Source: Rhodothermia bacterium
Lineage (GTDB): Bacteria; Bacteroidota; Rhodothermia; Rhodothermales; UBA2364
Length of the DNA: 64,000 nucleotides
Direction of reading: 5' to 3'
Assembly (NCBI GenBank): GCA_017303715.1
Contig: JAFLBZ010000003.1
Coordinates: 62,001-126,000, forward strand
Shown here: in pieces, positions 18,162 through 25,729 of the stretch
Layout: each line of letters begins with the position of its first letter
How positions within the stretch are numbered: position 1 is the first letter of the stretch
The notes under the pieces: model-generated
The model's database searches: none
What the model was told of the DNA's origin: nothing
What the model saw: the letters and a program-made list of their open reading frames with translations, nothing else
Translations under genes and position numbers: made by a program

Positions 18162-19193
18162 TTATTGATTTGAATTTGTGCTTGTTTCTGCCAAAAAAGC
18201 CGCGCCTCGCCCCTTCACCCGCTCATCCCATTGCTTCATCCACGTTTTTGCGGATTTACCCAACGATTGCCAATTTATGGCCATTGCGGAAATGGGGTAT
18301 TCTTGCATCCAAGCCGGCAGACGATCTGCCGGAATGTCTTTCCGTACTGGAATCCGATACATTTCTTCGGCTTGGTCGCGCATGGACTCTTGCGAAGTGA
18401 TGAACTCGTAGAACTGTATCGCTTCTTTTGGGCTTCGTCCTCCTTTTACCAATGCAATCGCATCTATCAATACGGGTGTTTCTCCGGTAGGAAATGCTAT
18501 GCCAAATGGATTCCCTTTTTTTTGTTGGAGCAAGATGTCGGGGAGGTTCCAAAGTGTCAGATCGCCTTCTTGCCGCGCCAATTTAATGTAAAGTTGGGTA
18601 GGATCGGCAGTATAGGTTTTGGTTTGTTGGTCTAATTTGGCCAACCAGCGCATCCCTTCTTGCTCGGTGGGTTGCCGCAAAATGAGTGCCCCAAAAAGGG
18701 CAACCATTGTACCCGACTCTAAGGGGTAACGCACCAATATCCGGCCTTTCCATTTGGGATCCAAGAGTTCATCCCATGTTTTTGGTGGGTCTTTAACGGT
18801 TTCTGCATTAAAGGCAATGCCTACGGGCGTCAGGAAATTACCATACCAGCGGTCTTTTGTATCGCGGTGTGTTTCCTCCACTTGGCTTGCCCACGAAGGC
18901 CGATAGGGCATCAGCAACCCTTCATCAGCGGCTTGTTGAAAAAGAATATTTGGCGCTCCCCACCAGAGATCGGCTTGTGGGTTTGCGGCCTCCGTCCGGA
19001 TTCTCTCATAAACGGCCTGTGCCCCCATGTCTAACCAGACCACATCTACACGTGGATATTGGGCCTCGAAGGCCACTTCGTATGCCTTTAGTAAATCCTT
19101 ACCATGTGGCGAGTACACCACCACTTTTTTACGGCTATCCTCCACACAGCCCATCATCAACAACATCAATAGCCCGATTCCAAAACGTTTCAT
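18162..19193 (-). CDS. Extracellular solute-binding lipoprotein, ferric-iron/family 1 type
   Basis: Periplasmic binding component of an ABC importer, 343 residues from ATG 19193 (MKRFGIGLLMLLMMGC: a lipobox with C16). A longer frame beginning at 19292 would overlap tdk and lacks a signal at its start. The fold is the FbpA/FutA-like type: VVVYSPHGKDLLKAYEVAFEAQYP, DLWWGAP, LTPVGIAFNAETV, TWDELLDPKWKGRI, RIPVRKDIP. Such proteins bind Fe3+, thiamine, putrescine or phosphonates. The two-domain permease at 21311-22966 is the obvious partner but is on the opposite strand two genes away; no ATPase is in the window. Ligand probably ferric iron, but not proven. Confidence 0.8.
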   Translation of the reverse strand: MKRFGIGLLMLLMMGCVEDSRKKVVVYSPHGKDLLKAYEVAFEAQYPRVDVVWLDMGAQAVYERIRTEAANPQADLWWGAPNILFQQAADEGLLMPYRPSWASQVEETHRDTKDRWYGNFLTPVGIAFNAETVKDPPKTWDELLDPKWKGRILVRYPLESGTMVALFGALILRQPTEQEGMRWLAKLDQQTKTYTADPTQLYIKLARQEGDLTLWNLPDILLQQKKGNPFGIAFPTGETPVLIDAIALVKGGRSPKEAIQFYEFITSQESMRDQAEEMYRIPVRKDIPADRLPAWMQEYPISAMAINWQSLGKSAKTWMKQWDERVKGRGAAFLAETSTNSNQ

Positions 19194-19251
19194 GGCAATC
19201 TCCGTTTGGCAGAAGTTCGGGTTGAAAAGAAAATGAACAGAGGACAAGGGT

Positions 19252-19818
19252 TTAGTCGGGCCATTCGAAACAATGCCGACATCTTGGCTCATAGGCGTCT
19301 TTTTCCCCTAAGAGTAGCCGCTCATTGCTCGCAACAATTCTTTGGCTATGGTTGGCAGGTGCGCCACAAACCACACAAATGGCGTGCAGTTTGGTCACAT
19401 ATTCAGCCAATGCCATCAATTGCGCCATTTGTTCAAACGGCTGTGCAAGATAATCCTGATCCAATCCGGCAATAATGACGCGCCGTCCCTTTCGTGCCAA
19501 AGCTACACAAACCCGAGGCAAGTCGTTATCAAAAAAATGCGCCTCATCAATCCCGATCACTTGTGCATTTCCCGCTTTTTGCAGAATTTCGGCAGCACTT
19601 ACCACCACGACGGAGGGAATACTGGTTCGGTTGTGCGAAACTACCTCGGTCTCGGCATAGCGCATATCAAACGCAGGTTTAAAGATCTCCACCTGCTGTC
19701 TGGCAATTTCGGCACGCCGAATACGTCGGATCAGCTCTTCCGTTTTCCCAGAGAACATAGAGCCGCACACCACCTCAATCCAACCCGTCTCTTCTCTTTT
19801 TATGACAAAGGGTTCCAT
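19252..19818 (-). CDS. tdk: Thymidine kinase, type II
   Basis: ATP-dependent phosphorylation of thymidine to dTMP in nucleotide salvage. The 188-residue product has the P-loop GSMFSGKT (19-26), the Walker B/catalytic DEAHF (D91, E92 as base), and a structural zinc site from CVVC (C148, C151) and CRHC (C180, C183), the hallmark of type II enzymes. Length is typical. Located 58 bases upstream of the substrate-binding protein in the same direction; followed on its left by that gene and the carbamoyltransferase. Confidence 0.95.
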   Translation of the reverse strand: MEPFVIKREETGWIEVVCGSMFSGKTEELIRRIRRAEIARQQVEIFKPAFDMRYAETEVVSHNRTSIPSVVVVSAAEILQKAGNAQVIGIDEAHFFDNDLPRVCVALARKGRRVIIAGLDQDYLAQPFEQMAQLMALAEYVTKLHAICVVCGAPANHSQRIVASNERLLLGEKDAYEPRCRHCFEWPD

Positions 19819-19884
19819 TTATTTAATTTCGTAGGGTATCCAATGTAGTTGCTGTACCCAAAATAAGACATTCTGAACGGGTTT

Positions 19885-21060
19885 TCAGGAAAAAGCCAAG
19901 TTTACATTTTGGAACCCTTCATACCAAGTCGCTTCCGGCAAAAGACCATAAGTGGCTAAGTCCTGAAGATATAAATCCGGTGGTAAAACAAACTCCGGTG
20001 TTGCAACTCCGGCTCCAGAAACCGCGCCTCGCCCCAAAATCGTTGCTACGGCTGCAACCGATGCCCCCATACAATGTTTTACGGCAGAGCCACCTTTAGC
20101 TTCATCATAGTCTTCTCTAAGCTGATACACCAAGGAGCGCTCTTTGCCATCTTTTATACCATTAATCACCACACGCAGCAATACCGCATCTTTCACATCA
20201 CCTCCCATCCGCTTGCGAATCCGGCGCGTCAAGACATCCCGATACGTGAGGTGTGTACCAACATCAATCATGCGTTTTTCGGCAAAACCCAGCGCCATCA
20301 AAAAGCTCATTTGGCGGGCATGGTGTGGGTATCGAATGGCCTTAAAGTCCAATTTTTGAACTTTACCCACCATTCTGGGCGCCATTTGTGCCAATACACC
20401 CGAAACATAAAAACTTTCCAATTCCCCAAAAGGTTCTGTGAAGTGGATCGGTTCCACGCTTGTGAGCGGTGTTTGCATCACCACCTCGCCTCCTTCTAAC
20501 GAAAATGCAGGCTCGGTGTATTCCTCAATCAACTTCTCAGCCGAGAAAAAAGAAGCAAAGTTTAAGGGCGGGTTTGGTGCTAAGGGAATGGTTCCGGCCC
20601 GCAAATAGGCTGATTCCACCTTATCGAACTTATTCATACCGTGCATACACAAGATGTTCACCAATCCCGGAGCCAAACCACAATTCGGAACCACCCAAAC
20701 ACCAGCAGTCTTCGCCGACTCATCCAGCTCCATCACCCGCTCTACAGCAGAACGATAGCCGCCTAAGTCACAAAAATGCACCCCTTCCTCGATGGCAAGT
20801 TGTGCCAACACCGGACTCATCTCGGAGGCAATACAATTCACCACCACCCGGCTGGCAAAGAGCAATGGCTTAAGTTGCGATAGGTGGCGAGCATCCAGCT
20901 CATGCGTCCGGATCTTGTGGGTATGTAACTGATTTTGAAGGGTTTGTAACGCACCCGGACGGGCGTCGCAAACATGGATATGAGAAACCTCAGTTTTCTG
21001 GGCAAGTGCAGAGACAACGGCAGAGCCCATCGTTCCTGCTCCTATAACGGTAATAACCAT
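19885..21060 (-). CDS. Saccharopine dehydrogenase family protein (lysine-ketoglutarate reductase-like)
   Basis: NAD(P)-dependent oxidoreductase of the saccharopine dehydrogenase superfamily, 391 residues from ATG 21060 (MVITVIGAGTMGSAVV, Rossmann loop GAGTMG at 7-12). An upstream extension to 21222 has no similarity to the family. Other visible signatures: FCDLGGYRSAVERVMELD and VPNCGLAPGLVNILC, typical of the bacterial branch annotated as saccharopine dehydrogenase or L-lysine dehydrogenase. The reaction could be oxidative deamination of lysine or formation of a related imino acid; the context (tdk on one side, ABC permease on the other) does not decide. Confidence 0.78.
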   Translation of the reverse strand: MVITVIGAGTMGSAVVSALAQKTEVSHIHVCDARPGALQTLQNQLHTHKIRTHELDARHLSQLKPLLFASRVVVNCIASEMSPVLAQLAIEEGVHFCDLGGYRSAVERVMELDESAKTAGVWVVPNCGLAPGLVNILCMHGMNKFDKVESAYLRAGTIPLAPNPPLNFASFFSAEKLIEEYTEPAFSLEGGEVVMQTPLTSVEPIHFTEPFGELESFYVSGVLAQMAPRMVGKVQKLDFKAIRYPHHARQMSFLMALGFAEKRMIDVGTHLTYRDVLTRRIRKRMGGDVKDAVLLRVVINGIKDGKERSLVYQLREDYDEAKGGSAVKHCMGASVAAVATILGRGAVSGAGVATPEFVLPPDLYLQDLATYGLLPEATWYEGFQNVNLAFS

Positions 21061-21310
21061 ACGGTAAATAATCTTGTTGAATAGCGGAGACAAGGCAAAA
21101 TAATGCCAAATTTGTTGAACAGAAAAGGAAGATTCAGCCCACATCAAACAAAAGCGCTTCCAAAAGATTAGGATGCGCATCATTGATGGGCCGCCACGAC
21201 TTAACCCACCCCCAATAGGCACTGATTTATGAACAAATCAAGAAACATGTTTTAGAATCGCCCCTTCTTCAAGACTTTCCACTTAGTTTTGCCTGCTCAA
21301 AAGAAAATCC

Positions 21311-22966
21311 ATGTTTTCCAAAAAAACCGCTTACCTTCTTTTTATTCCAACACTTGCCATCCTCATCGGGTATGTGGTATGGCCCTTTTTACGCACGGTA
21401 GAATTGGGCTTACAGGACGAGGCATGGCAGGCATTTTTTAAAGACTGGGATGCCCCAAACGTAAAAGCACTTTATCAGTCTGTGATATTGGGCCTCCTGA
21501 GTGTCTTGGGAGCAGGTGTTTTGGGAACGGGGCTGGCGTGGCTGTTTTATCGGTTCGATTTCCCGATGCGACGATGGTTACAGGCAATGGCTGCCCTCCC
21601 ACTTGCCTTACCGCCTTTGGTGGGTGTCATGGCCTTTTTGTACCTATATGGCCCCTCTGGAATGTTGCCCCGCGCCCTGCAAGTGGTATTGGGATGGCAG
21701 GAAGTCCCATTCGCATTCGAGGGGTTTACGGCAGTTTGGTTGGTACATGTTTACACGCAGTTTGTTTATTTCTACCTCTTTGTTTCTGCTGCACTTAAAA
21801 ACATGGATGGTAGTTTATTAGAGGCAGCAGCAGATTTGGGTGCAGGTGAAGTTCGCACCTTCTTTCAGGTTGTTTTACCCTTGTTACGTCCCTCTATGGT
21901 GGGTGCTGGCGTTTTGGTCTTTATGGTTTCGATGGCCAGTTTCACCGCGCCATTGCTCTTCGATGGCGGCGGTCGCTACCTGACCTTACAAATCTACAAT
22001 TATAAAACCAATGGAGAACGCGAATTGGCCGCTGTCGTTTCTACGGTACTCACCCTGCTTTGCCTACTGCTCTTGGTTTTCGCGGAGTGGAGACCTATTA
22101 CTACGACACGCCAAACCTCGAAAGGAACGGGTAGCAGGCCCAAACCCCTTCTATCACGCTGGAAGCAGTTTGGGGCACTCTTTGGGGCTATACAAATTTT
22201 GATATTTTTGGGTTTGCCCGTACTCGCCATCGTCTTGCTCTCATTTGCAGAAGAAGGTAGTTGGACTACGCAAATCTTCCCCGTTGCCTATACCCTAGAC
22301 CATTACCGATTGTTGTTCAATGATCCAACCTTTGCCGAGCCGATCCGAAACAGCCTTCAAATGGCGGCCATTGCAACCGCCGGTAATGTGGTCTTTGGTG
22401 TTATAGCCTCCCTTTTGATGGTAAAATCGCAGCTTCCAGGACGTTCCCTTCTTCGGCTGATGACCGCACTCCCCTTTGCCATTCCGGGCACGGTGATTGC
22501 ACTGAACCTCATCCTCCGTTTTAATGCGCCCTCCGCTTGGTCTTTTGGACAGGTTTTGGTGGGCACGTATGCCATCTTGCCTTTGGCCTATTTTATCCGG
22601 CACATTCCCTTGGTGGTGCGGGCTACCACAGCCGCTTTGGAAAACTACGACGACCGATTGACCGAGGCCGCATCGGACTTGGGAGCGGGCACTTGGCACA
22701 CCTTCCGGAATGTCATGCTTCCCATTTTGATGCCGGCCATTGTCGCAGGGACATTGCTTAGTTTTGTAACCGCACTTGGCGAGTTTGTCTCCTCCATTAT
22801 GCTCTACATCATAGACAATCGGCCTATAAGTGTAGAGATTTTGGCCCAACTCCGGCAATTTAATTTTGGTGGCGCAGCAGCTTATAGCGTCCTTTTGATG
22901 GTTCTGATTGGCTTCTCTACGTTTGCAACACGTTGGATTGGGCGCTCCACTCCTTCGCAACGTTGA
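21311..22966 (+). CDS. ABC transporter permease, two MetI-like domains (iron/thiamine type)
   Basis: Inner-membrane permease of 551 residues made of two tandem MetI-like domains, as in FbpB, SfuB and ThiP. Around twelve hydrophobic helices are visible. Each half carries the EAA loop that contacts the ATPase: EAAADLGAGEVRTFFQVVLP near residue 178 and EAASDLGAGTWHTFRNVMLP near 455. The binding protein is encoded on the opposite strand at 18162-19193 and no ATP-binding subunit is present between or beside them. The region to its right drops in GC content and carries a restriction-modification island, so an ATPase gene might once have followed; this is speculation. Confidence 0.88.
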   Translation: MFSKKTAYLLFIPTLAILIGYVVWPFLRTVELGLQDEAWQAFFKDWDAPNVKALYQSVILGLLSVLGAGVLGTGLAWLFYRFDFPMRRWLQAMAALPLALPPLVGVMAFLYLYGPSGMLPRALQVVLGWQEVPFAFEGFTAVWLVHVYTQFVYFYLFVSAALKNMDGSLLEAAADLGAGEVRTFFQVVLPLLRPSMVGAGVLVFMVSMASFTAPLLFDGGGRYLTLQIYNYKTNGERELAAVVSTVLTLLCLLLLVFAEWRPITTTRQTSKGTGSRPKPLLSRWKQFGALFGAIQILIFLGLPVLAIVLLSFAEEGSWTTQIFPVAYTLDHYRLLFNDPTFAEPIRNSLQMAAIATAGNVVFGVIASLLMVKSQLPGRSLLRLMTALPFAIPGTVIALNLILRFNAPSAWSFGQVLVGTYAILPLAYFIRHIPLVVRATTAALENYDDRLTEAASDLGAGTWHTFRNVMLPILMPAIVAGTLLSFVTALGEFVSSIMLYIIDNRPISVEILAQLRQFNFGGAAAYSVLLMVLIGFSTFATRWIGRSTPSQR

Positions 22967-23181
22967 ATAACGGGAGTTACGGGTTTTAAATTATTGACTT
23001 ATTTTCCTTAAGATGGGTCAATTTTATCCATTTATGCAATTGAACCAAGCGCCTATTTAACACCCGTACTTTGGGTACTTTAGTTATCTGTAGCCAAAAA
23101 CTTATTCAAAAATGCAAGAAAACAATTTTACAGGGTCAAATATTGTCTCTAAATTTGCATACTATAATTAGCTATTTGGAA

Positions 23182-23928
23182 ATGGAACAAAAAGACTTAT
23201 TCGGAAACATTATTCAGTCCACCGGAAAACAAAAAGTTGTTTCGGGTTATCGTATTTATGATGCCGAACAAAAAAGAAGGACTGTAAGAAATGATTTACC
23301 AAGCCTATATCCCGACTTACCCGAAAAAAAATATGACATTATATATTGTGACCCACCTTGGGATTACGGTGGCAAAATGCAGTTTGATAAAAGTGGGAAA
23401 AAGGATTTCAATAGAAACTGGGAAAAGAATATATTCATAAGTGCTGCCAATTTTCAGTACCCCACAGTTAAAACAAGGGATTTGATGAAAATCCCAATTA
23501 CAGAAATTGCAAAAGATGATTGTCTGTTATTTATGTGGGTGACAAGTCCACATATGGAACAAGGTATCGCATTAGGAAAGGCTTGGGGCTTTGAATTTAG
23601 AACTGTTGCGTTTGTTTGGGATAAGATGGTTCATAATCCCGGTCAATATACATTGTCTTATTGCGAAATGTGTTTAGTTTTCAAACGGGGTCGGATACCA
23701 ACACCAAGAGGTTCACGAAATGAAAAACAACTTGTACGAGTTCCGAGAAGTGAACACAGTCAAAAGCCAATAGAGGTGTTAAAAGCAATTGAGAGAATGT
23801 TTCCTATGCAAGATAAAATAGAGTTGTTTGCAAGACACAAACCCGATGGCTGGGATGTTTGGGGGCTTGATGTAAGAGAAGAGTATGAAGATGACGTTAA
23901 TCCAATAGAGGTTTTATCTTCTCAATAA
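23182..23928 (+). CDS. MT-A70 family adenine-N6 DNA methyltransferase (MunI-type R-M system)
   Basis: S-adenosylmethionine-dependent adenine methyltransferase, 248 residues from ATG 23182 (MEQKDLFGNI). An upstream open extension from 23071 lacks family features. The catalytic DPPW motif is at 57-60 (IIYCDPPWDYGG); later come LLFMWVTSPHMEQGIALGKAWGF and the SEHSQKPIEV cofactor-site segment. Its 3' end overlaps that of the convergent nuclease gene by 32 bases. It should protect the site cut by the neighbouring enzyme. M.MunI belongs to the same MT-A70-related group, and the nuclease looks MunI-like, so the predicted target is CAATTG. The gene is clearly AT-richer than the flanks, suggesting horizontal transfer. 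Confidence 0.85.
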   Translation: MEQKDLFGNIIQSTGKQKVVSGYRIYDAEQKRRTVRNDLPSLYPDLPEKKYDIIYCDPPWDYGGKMQFDKSGKKDFNRNWEKNIFISAANFQYPTVKTRDLMKIPITEIAKDDCLLFMWVTSPHMEQGIALGKAWGFEFRTVAFVWDKMVHNPGQYTLSYCEMCLVFKRGRIPTPRGSRNEKQLVRVPRSEHSQKPIEVLKAIERMFPMQDKIELFARHKPDGWDVWGLDVREEYEDDVNPIEVLSSQ

Positions 23929-24496
23929 AATGTTCTATTAAGGATTCGGGATTTGCAGCATCTCTCCAAAAGAAAAAATGTGCATCTAAATCATCATACC
24001 AACAAGTTATCTCTCTTACTCGGCATGGGTCTCTTGTAATATCTCCTTGAAAAACTGTCCAAAAGGGAAGTATGTCCTCACCAAGATTACCTGCTTCCCT
24101 TAATATTTTCTGCAAACCTGGTGTAAAAAACTTACAAGACCTTTCGTGTGCATTACCCCGACCTGCGGAACGTGGTTTACCTTCAACCCAACCGTCCTGT
24201 CTTTTAACTTCAATATAAATTGTCTTTTGTGTTTCTCTGTTTGTTATTGCATAATCTGGGAAAACCCCGTGTCTTGTAATTTCAATATCAGGTGCGTAAA
24301 TTTCAGCGAGTACTTTTTCGCTTAGAGGTACATTTACATATATTTTACTAAACTCATTTGGTTGAGATCTTACCGAATATTCAGTACCTTCAAACAAATT
24401 TGTAAATGTTTCGTGAAAACTTCTTTCAGCGTGTCCTGCATTATTTCCACTATAGTCTTGCCATTTTTTTCTTAGACGATTTGAGTCACTTCCCAT
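23897..24496 (-). CDS. MunI-like type II restriction endonuclease (predicted CAATTG)
   Basis: PD-(D/E)XK nuclease of 199 residues from ATG 24496 (TTG at 24502 is an alternative). Catalytic residues are visible as PD (80-81) and EVK (96-98), followed by RQDGWVEG and AGRGNAHERSCKFFTPGL, a block I associate with MunI, whose catalytic Asp and Glu lie at very similar positions. MunI is related to EcoRI and cleaves CAATTG. The gene overlaps the end of the controller gene by 11 bases and converges on the methylase, a standard arrangement that delays nuclease synthesis after entry into a new host. Family recognition is from memory of the MunI sequence; recognition site is a prediction. Confidence 0.8.
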   Translation of the reverse strand: MGSDSNRLRKKWQDYSGNNAGHAERSFHETFTNLFEGTEYSVRSQPNEFSKIYVNVPLSEKVLAEIYAPDIEITRHGVFPDYAITNRETQKTIYIEVKRQDGWVEGKPRSAGRGNAHERSCKFFTPGLQKILREAGNLGEDILPFWTVFQGDITRDPCRVREITCWYDDLDAHFFFWRDAANPESLIEHFIEKIKPLLD

Positions 24497-24713
24497 TGTC
24501 AAACTTCAATAAATTGTCAATACTTGTTTCTAAAGCATTTGCAATTTTTTCAATATTGACAAGAGTTATATTTTTTTCGGCACGTTCTATCATCCCGATA
24601 TACGTCCTATGAAGGTCAGCTTTGAAAGAAAGTTCTTCTTGTGAAAGATTCTTTTCTTTTCTCAACTGTCTAACACGTTGTCCGAATTTTATTAAAATTT
24701 CTCTGCTTCCCAT
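24486..24713 (-). CDS. XRE/Cro-type controller protein of the restriction-modification system
   Basis: A 75-residue protein made almost entirely of one helix-turn-helix domain (FGQRVRQLRKEKNLSQEELSF, then TYIGMIERAEKNI), as in C proteins of type II restriction-modification systems. It lies immediately upstream of the nuclease gene, whose start overlaps its stop, so expression is coupled. C proteins first repress and later activate their own C-R operon, timing nuclease production after methylation. A candidate operator (TATAG-N8-CTATA at 24743-24760) lies about 30 bases upstream. Confidence 0.82.
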   Translation of the reverse strand: MGSREILIKFGQRVRQLRKEKNLSQEELSFKADLHRTYIGMIERAEKNITLVNIEKIANALETSIDNLLKFDNGK

Positions 24714-24742
24714 TGAGTAAATTACAATAGGGCAAAGCTACT

Positions 24743-24760
24743 TATAGTATGCAACCTATA
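24743..24760 (-). promoter_or_regulatory. Candidate controller-protein operator
   Basis: Inverted repeat TATAG (24743-24747) and CTATA (24756-24760) sits 30 bases upstream of the controller gene, where C-boxes are normally found. The arms are short, so this is tentative. Confidence 0.3.
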
Positions 24761-24844
24761 CCACAGACTAAAGTTAGCATTTTTATCGTTAAGCGAACGC
24801 CAAGGAATTAGATTCCGTTTTCTATAAGCAACAAGCCCCGTTCT

Positions 24845-25606
24845 TTATATCCGCTCCACCGGATACACCCGTACCGCCACATTTTCCGCACGGGCAACCA
24901 CATCTGGCGGACGCCCTGCCACCCCCATCCCATTCCAATCCAAAGGTGCGCTGCTCCATGTAGCACATTTTGCCGCCCCCACCTGATACGGTTCATGCCA
25001 AACTCGGCCTTTGAACAAACGATTAGAATGGACATCGTGCGCAAACAGCCAATAGCGATCCACCAGAAAAGAAGTCAACGACCCCGCCACTGCTTCTTTT
25101 ACGGCTCCATCGGGTGCATATGCAAAATGTGCCGCTTCGCGCTCTCCTTTCCTTTGGGCAAAATATGCCACCTCATGACCCTGATTTGTGGCCCTCATTT
25201 TGGCATCCATATAAGGCAAATAGAAAAAACGCCTCGCCGCCCGAACGGCAATCGGCTGGTTACAATCCAACGAAAAAAACCAAACCCCCGGCAAACCTGT
25301 TTCGTCCGTCACATATGTTCGGACATTGAGTTCCAAGAAATAAGAGACCCAAGGTACTGCAGGTAAAAACCGTGGGCGGATATGCTGCATAAAAAAAGGA
25401 ACCACGCCCACATAAGCAACGCCGTTGTAGGTATCCAAATGTAAGCCTTTGGGGAGTTTGGATTGTAACGCTTCGCGGTCAACAGCCCAATGGAGAAACA
25501 ACAATTCCTCCCAATGCTGGTACATAACGGGACTATCCTTTTCTGGACGTTTTTTTTGCCTTTGTATAGCTTCAATGCTCGAAGTCATTTGGGTAAGGGT
25601 TTTCAT
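24845..25606 (-). CDS. DUF2071 (YqjF-like) family protein
   Basis: A 253-residue protein from ATG 25606 (a TTG at 25618 also lies in frame). It matches the YqjF/DUF2071 pattern: HWEELLFLHWAVDREALQSKLPKGLHLDTYNGVAYVGVVPF, then ELNVRTYV, GVWFFSLDCNQ and a C-terminal region with RLFKGRVWHEPY. The family has an acetoacetate-decarboxylase-like fold, and no enzyme activity is established. It is divergent from the cysteine-rich protein gene at 25730, sharing a 123-base intergenic region. Confidence 0.8.
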   Translation of the reverse strand: MKTLTQMTSSIEAIQRQKKRPEKDSPVMYQHWEELLFLHWAVDREALQSKLPKGLHLDTYNGVAYVGVVPFFMQHIRPRFLPAVPWVSYFLELNVRTYVTDETGLPGVWFFSLDCNQPIAVRAARRFFYLPYMDAKMRATNQGHEVAYFAQRKGEREAAHFAYAPDGAVKEAVAGSLTSFLVDRYWLFAHDVHSNRLFKGRVWHEPYQVGAAKCATWSSAPLDWNGMGVAGRPPDVVARAENVAVRVYPVERI

Positions 25607-25619
25607 TACATCTAACAAT

Positions 25620-25631
25620 AAGGAATTCCTT
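25620..25631. promoter_or_regulatory. 12-bp palindrome in divergent promoter region
   Basis: AAGGAATTCCTT is a perfect palindrome between the divergent DUF2071 and 25730 genes; a second small hairpin, CCCTT-AGTAG-AAGGG, follows about 15 bases later. Possible operator shared by both genes; no regulator is recognised. Confidence 0.25.
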
Positions 25632-25729
25632 TATTTTAAGGTATTCCCTTAGTAGAAGGGTATGGTTTTATTTATGGATCCCCTAAATCTTACAAAAAAA
25701 TTTACCCTAACCCTTAATTTTTGTTCAAT

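Noticed and set aside
22295-22960. A 221-codon frame opposite the ABC permease
   Set aside because: Gln/Lys/Gly-rich sequence with no domain, opposite a permease with clear EAA loops.
22967-24800. Prophage
   Set aside because: Only a three-gene restriction-modification cassette is present; there is no integrase, attachment repeat or structural gene.
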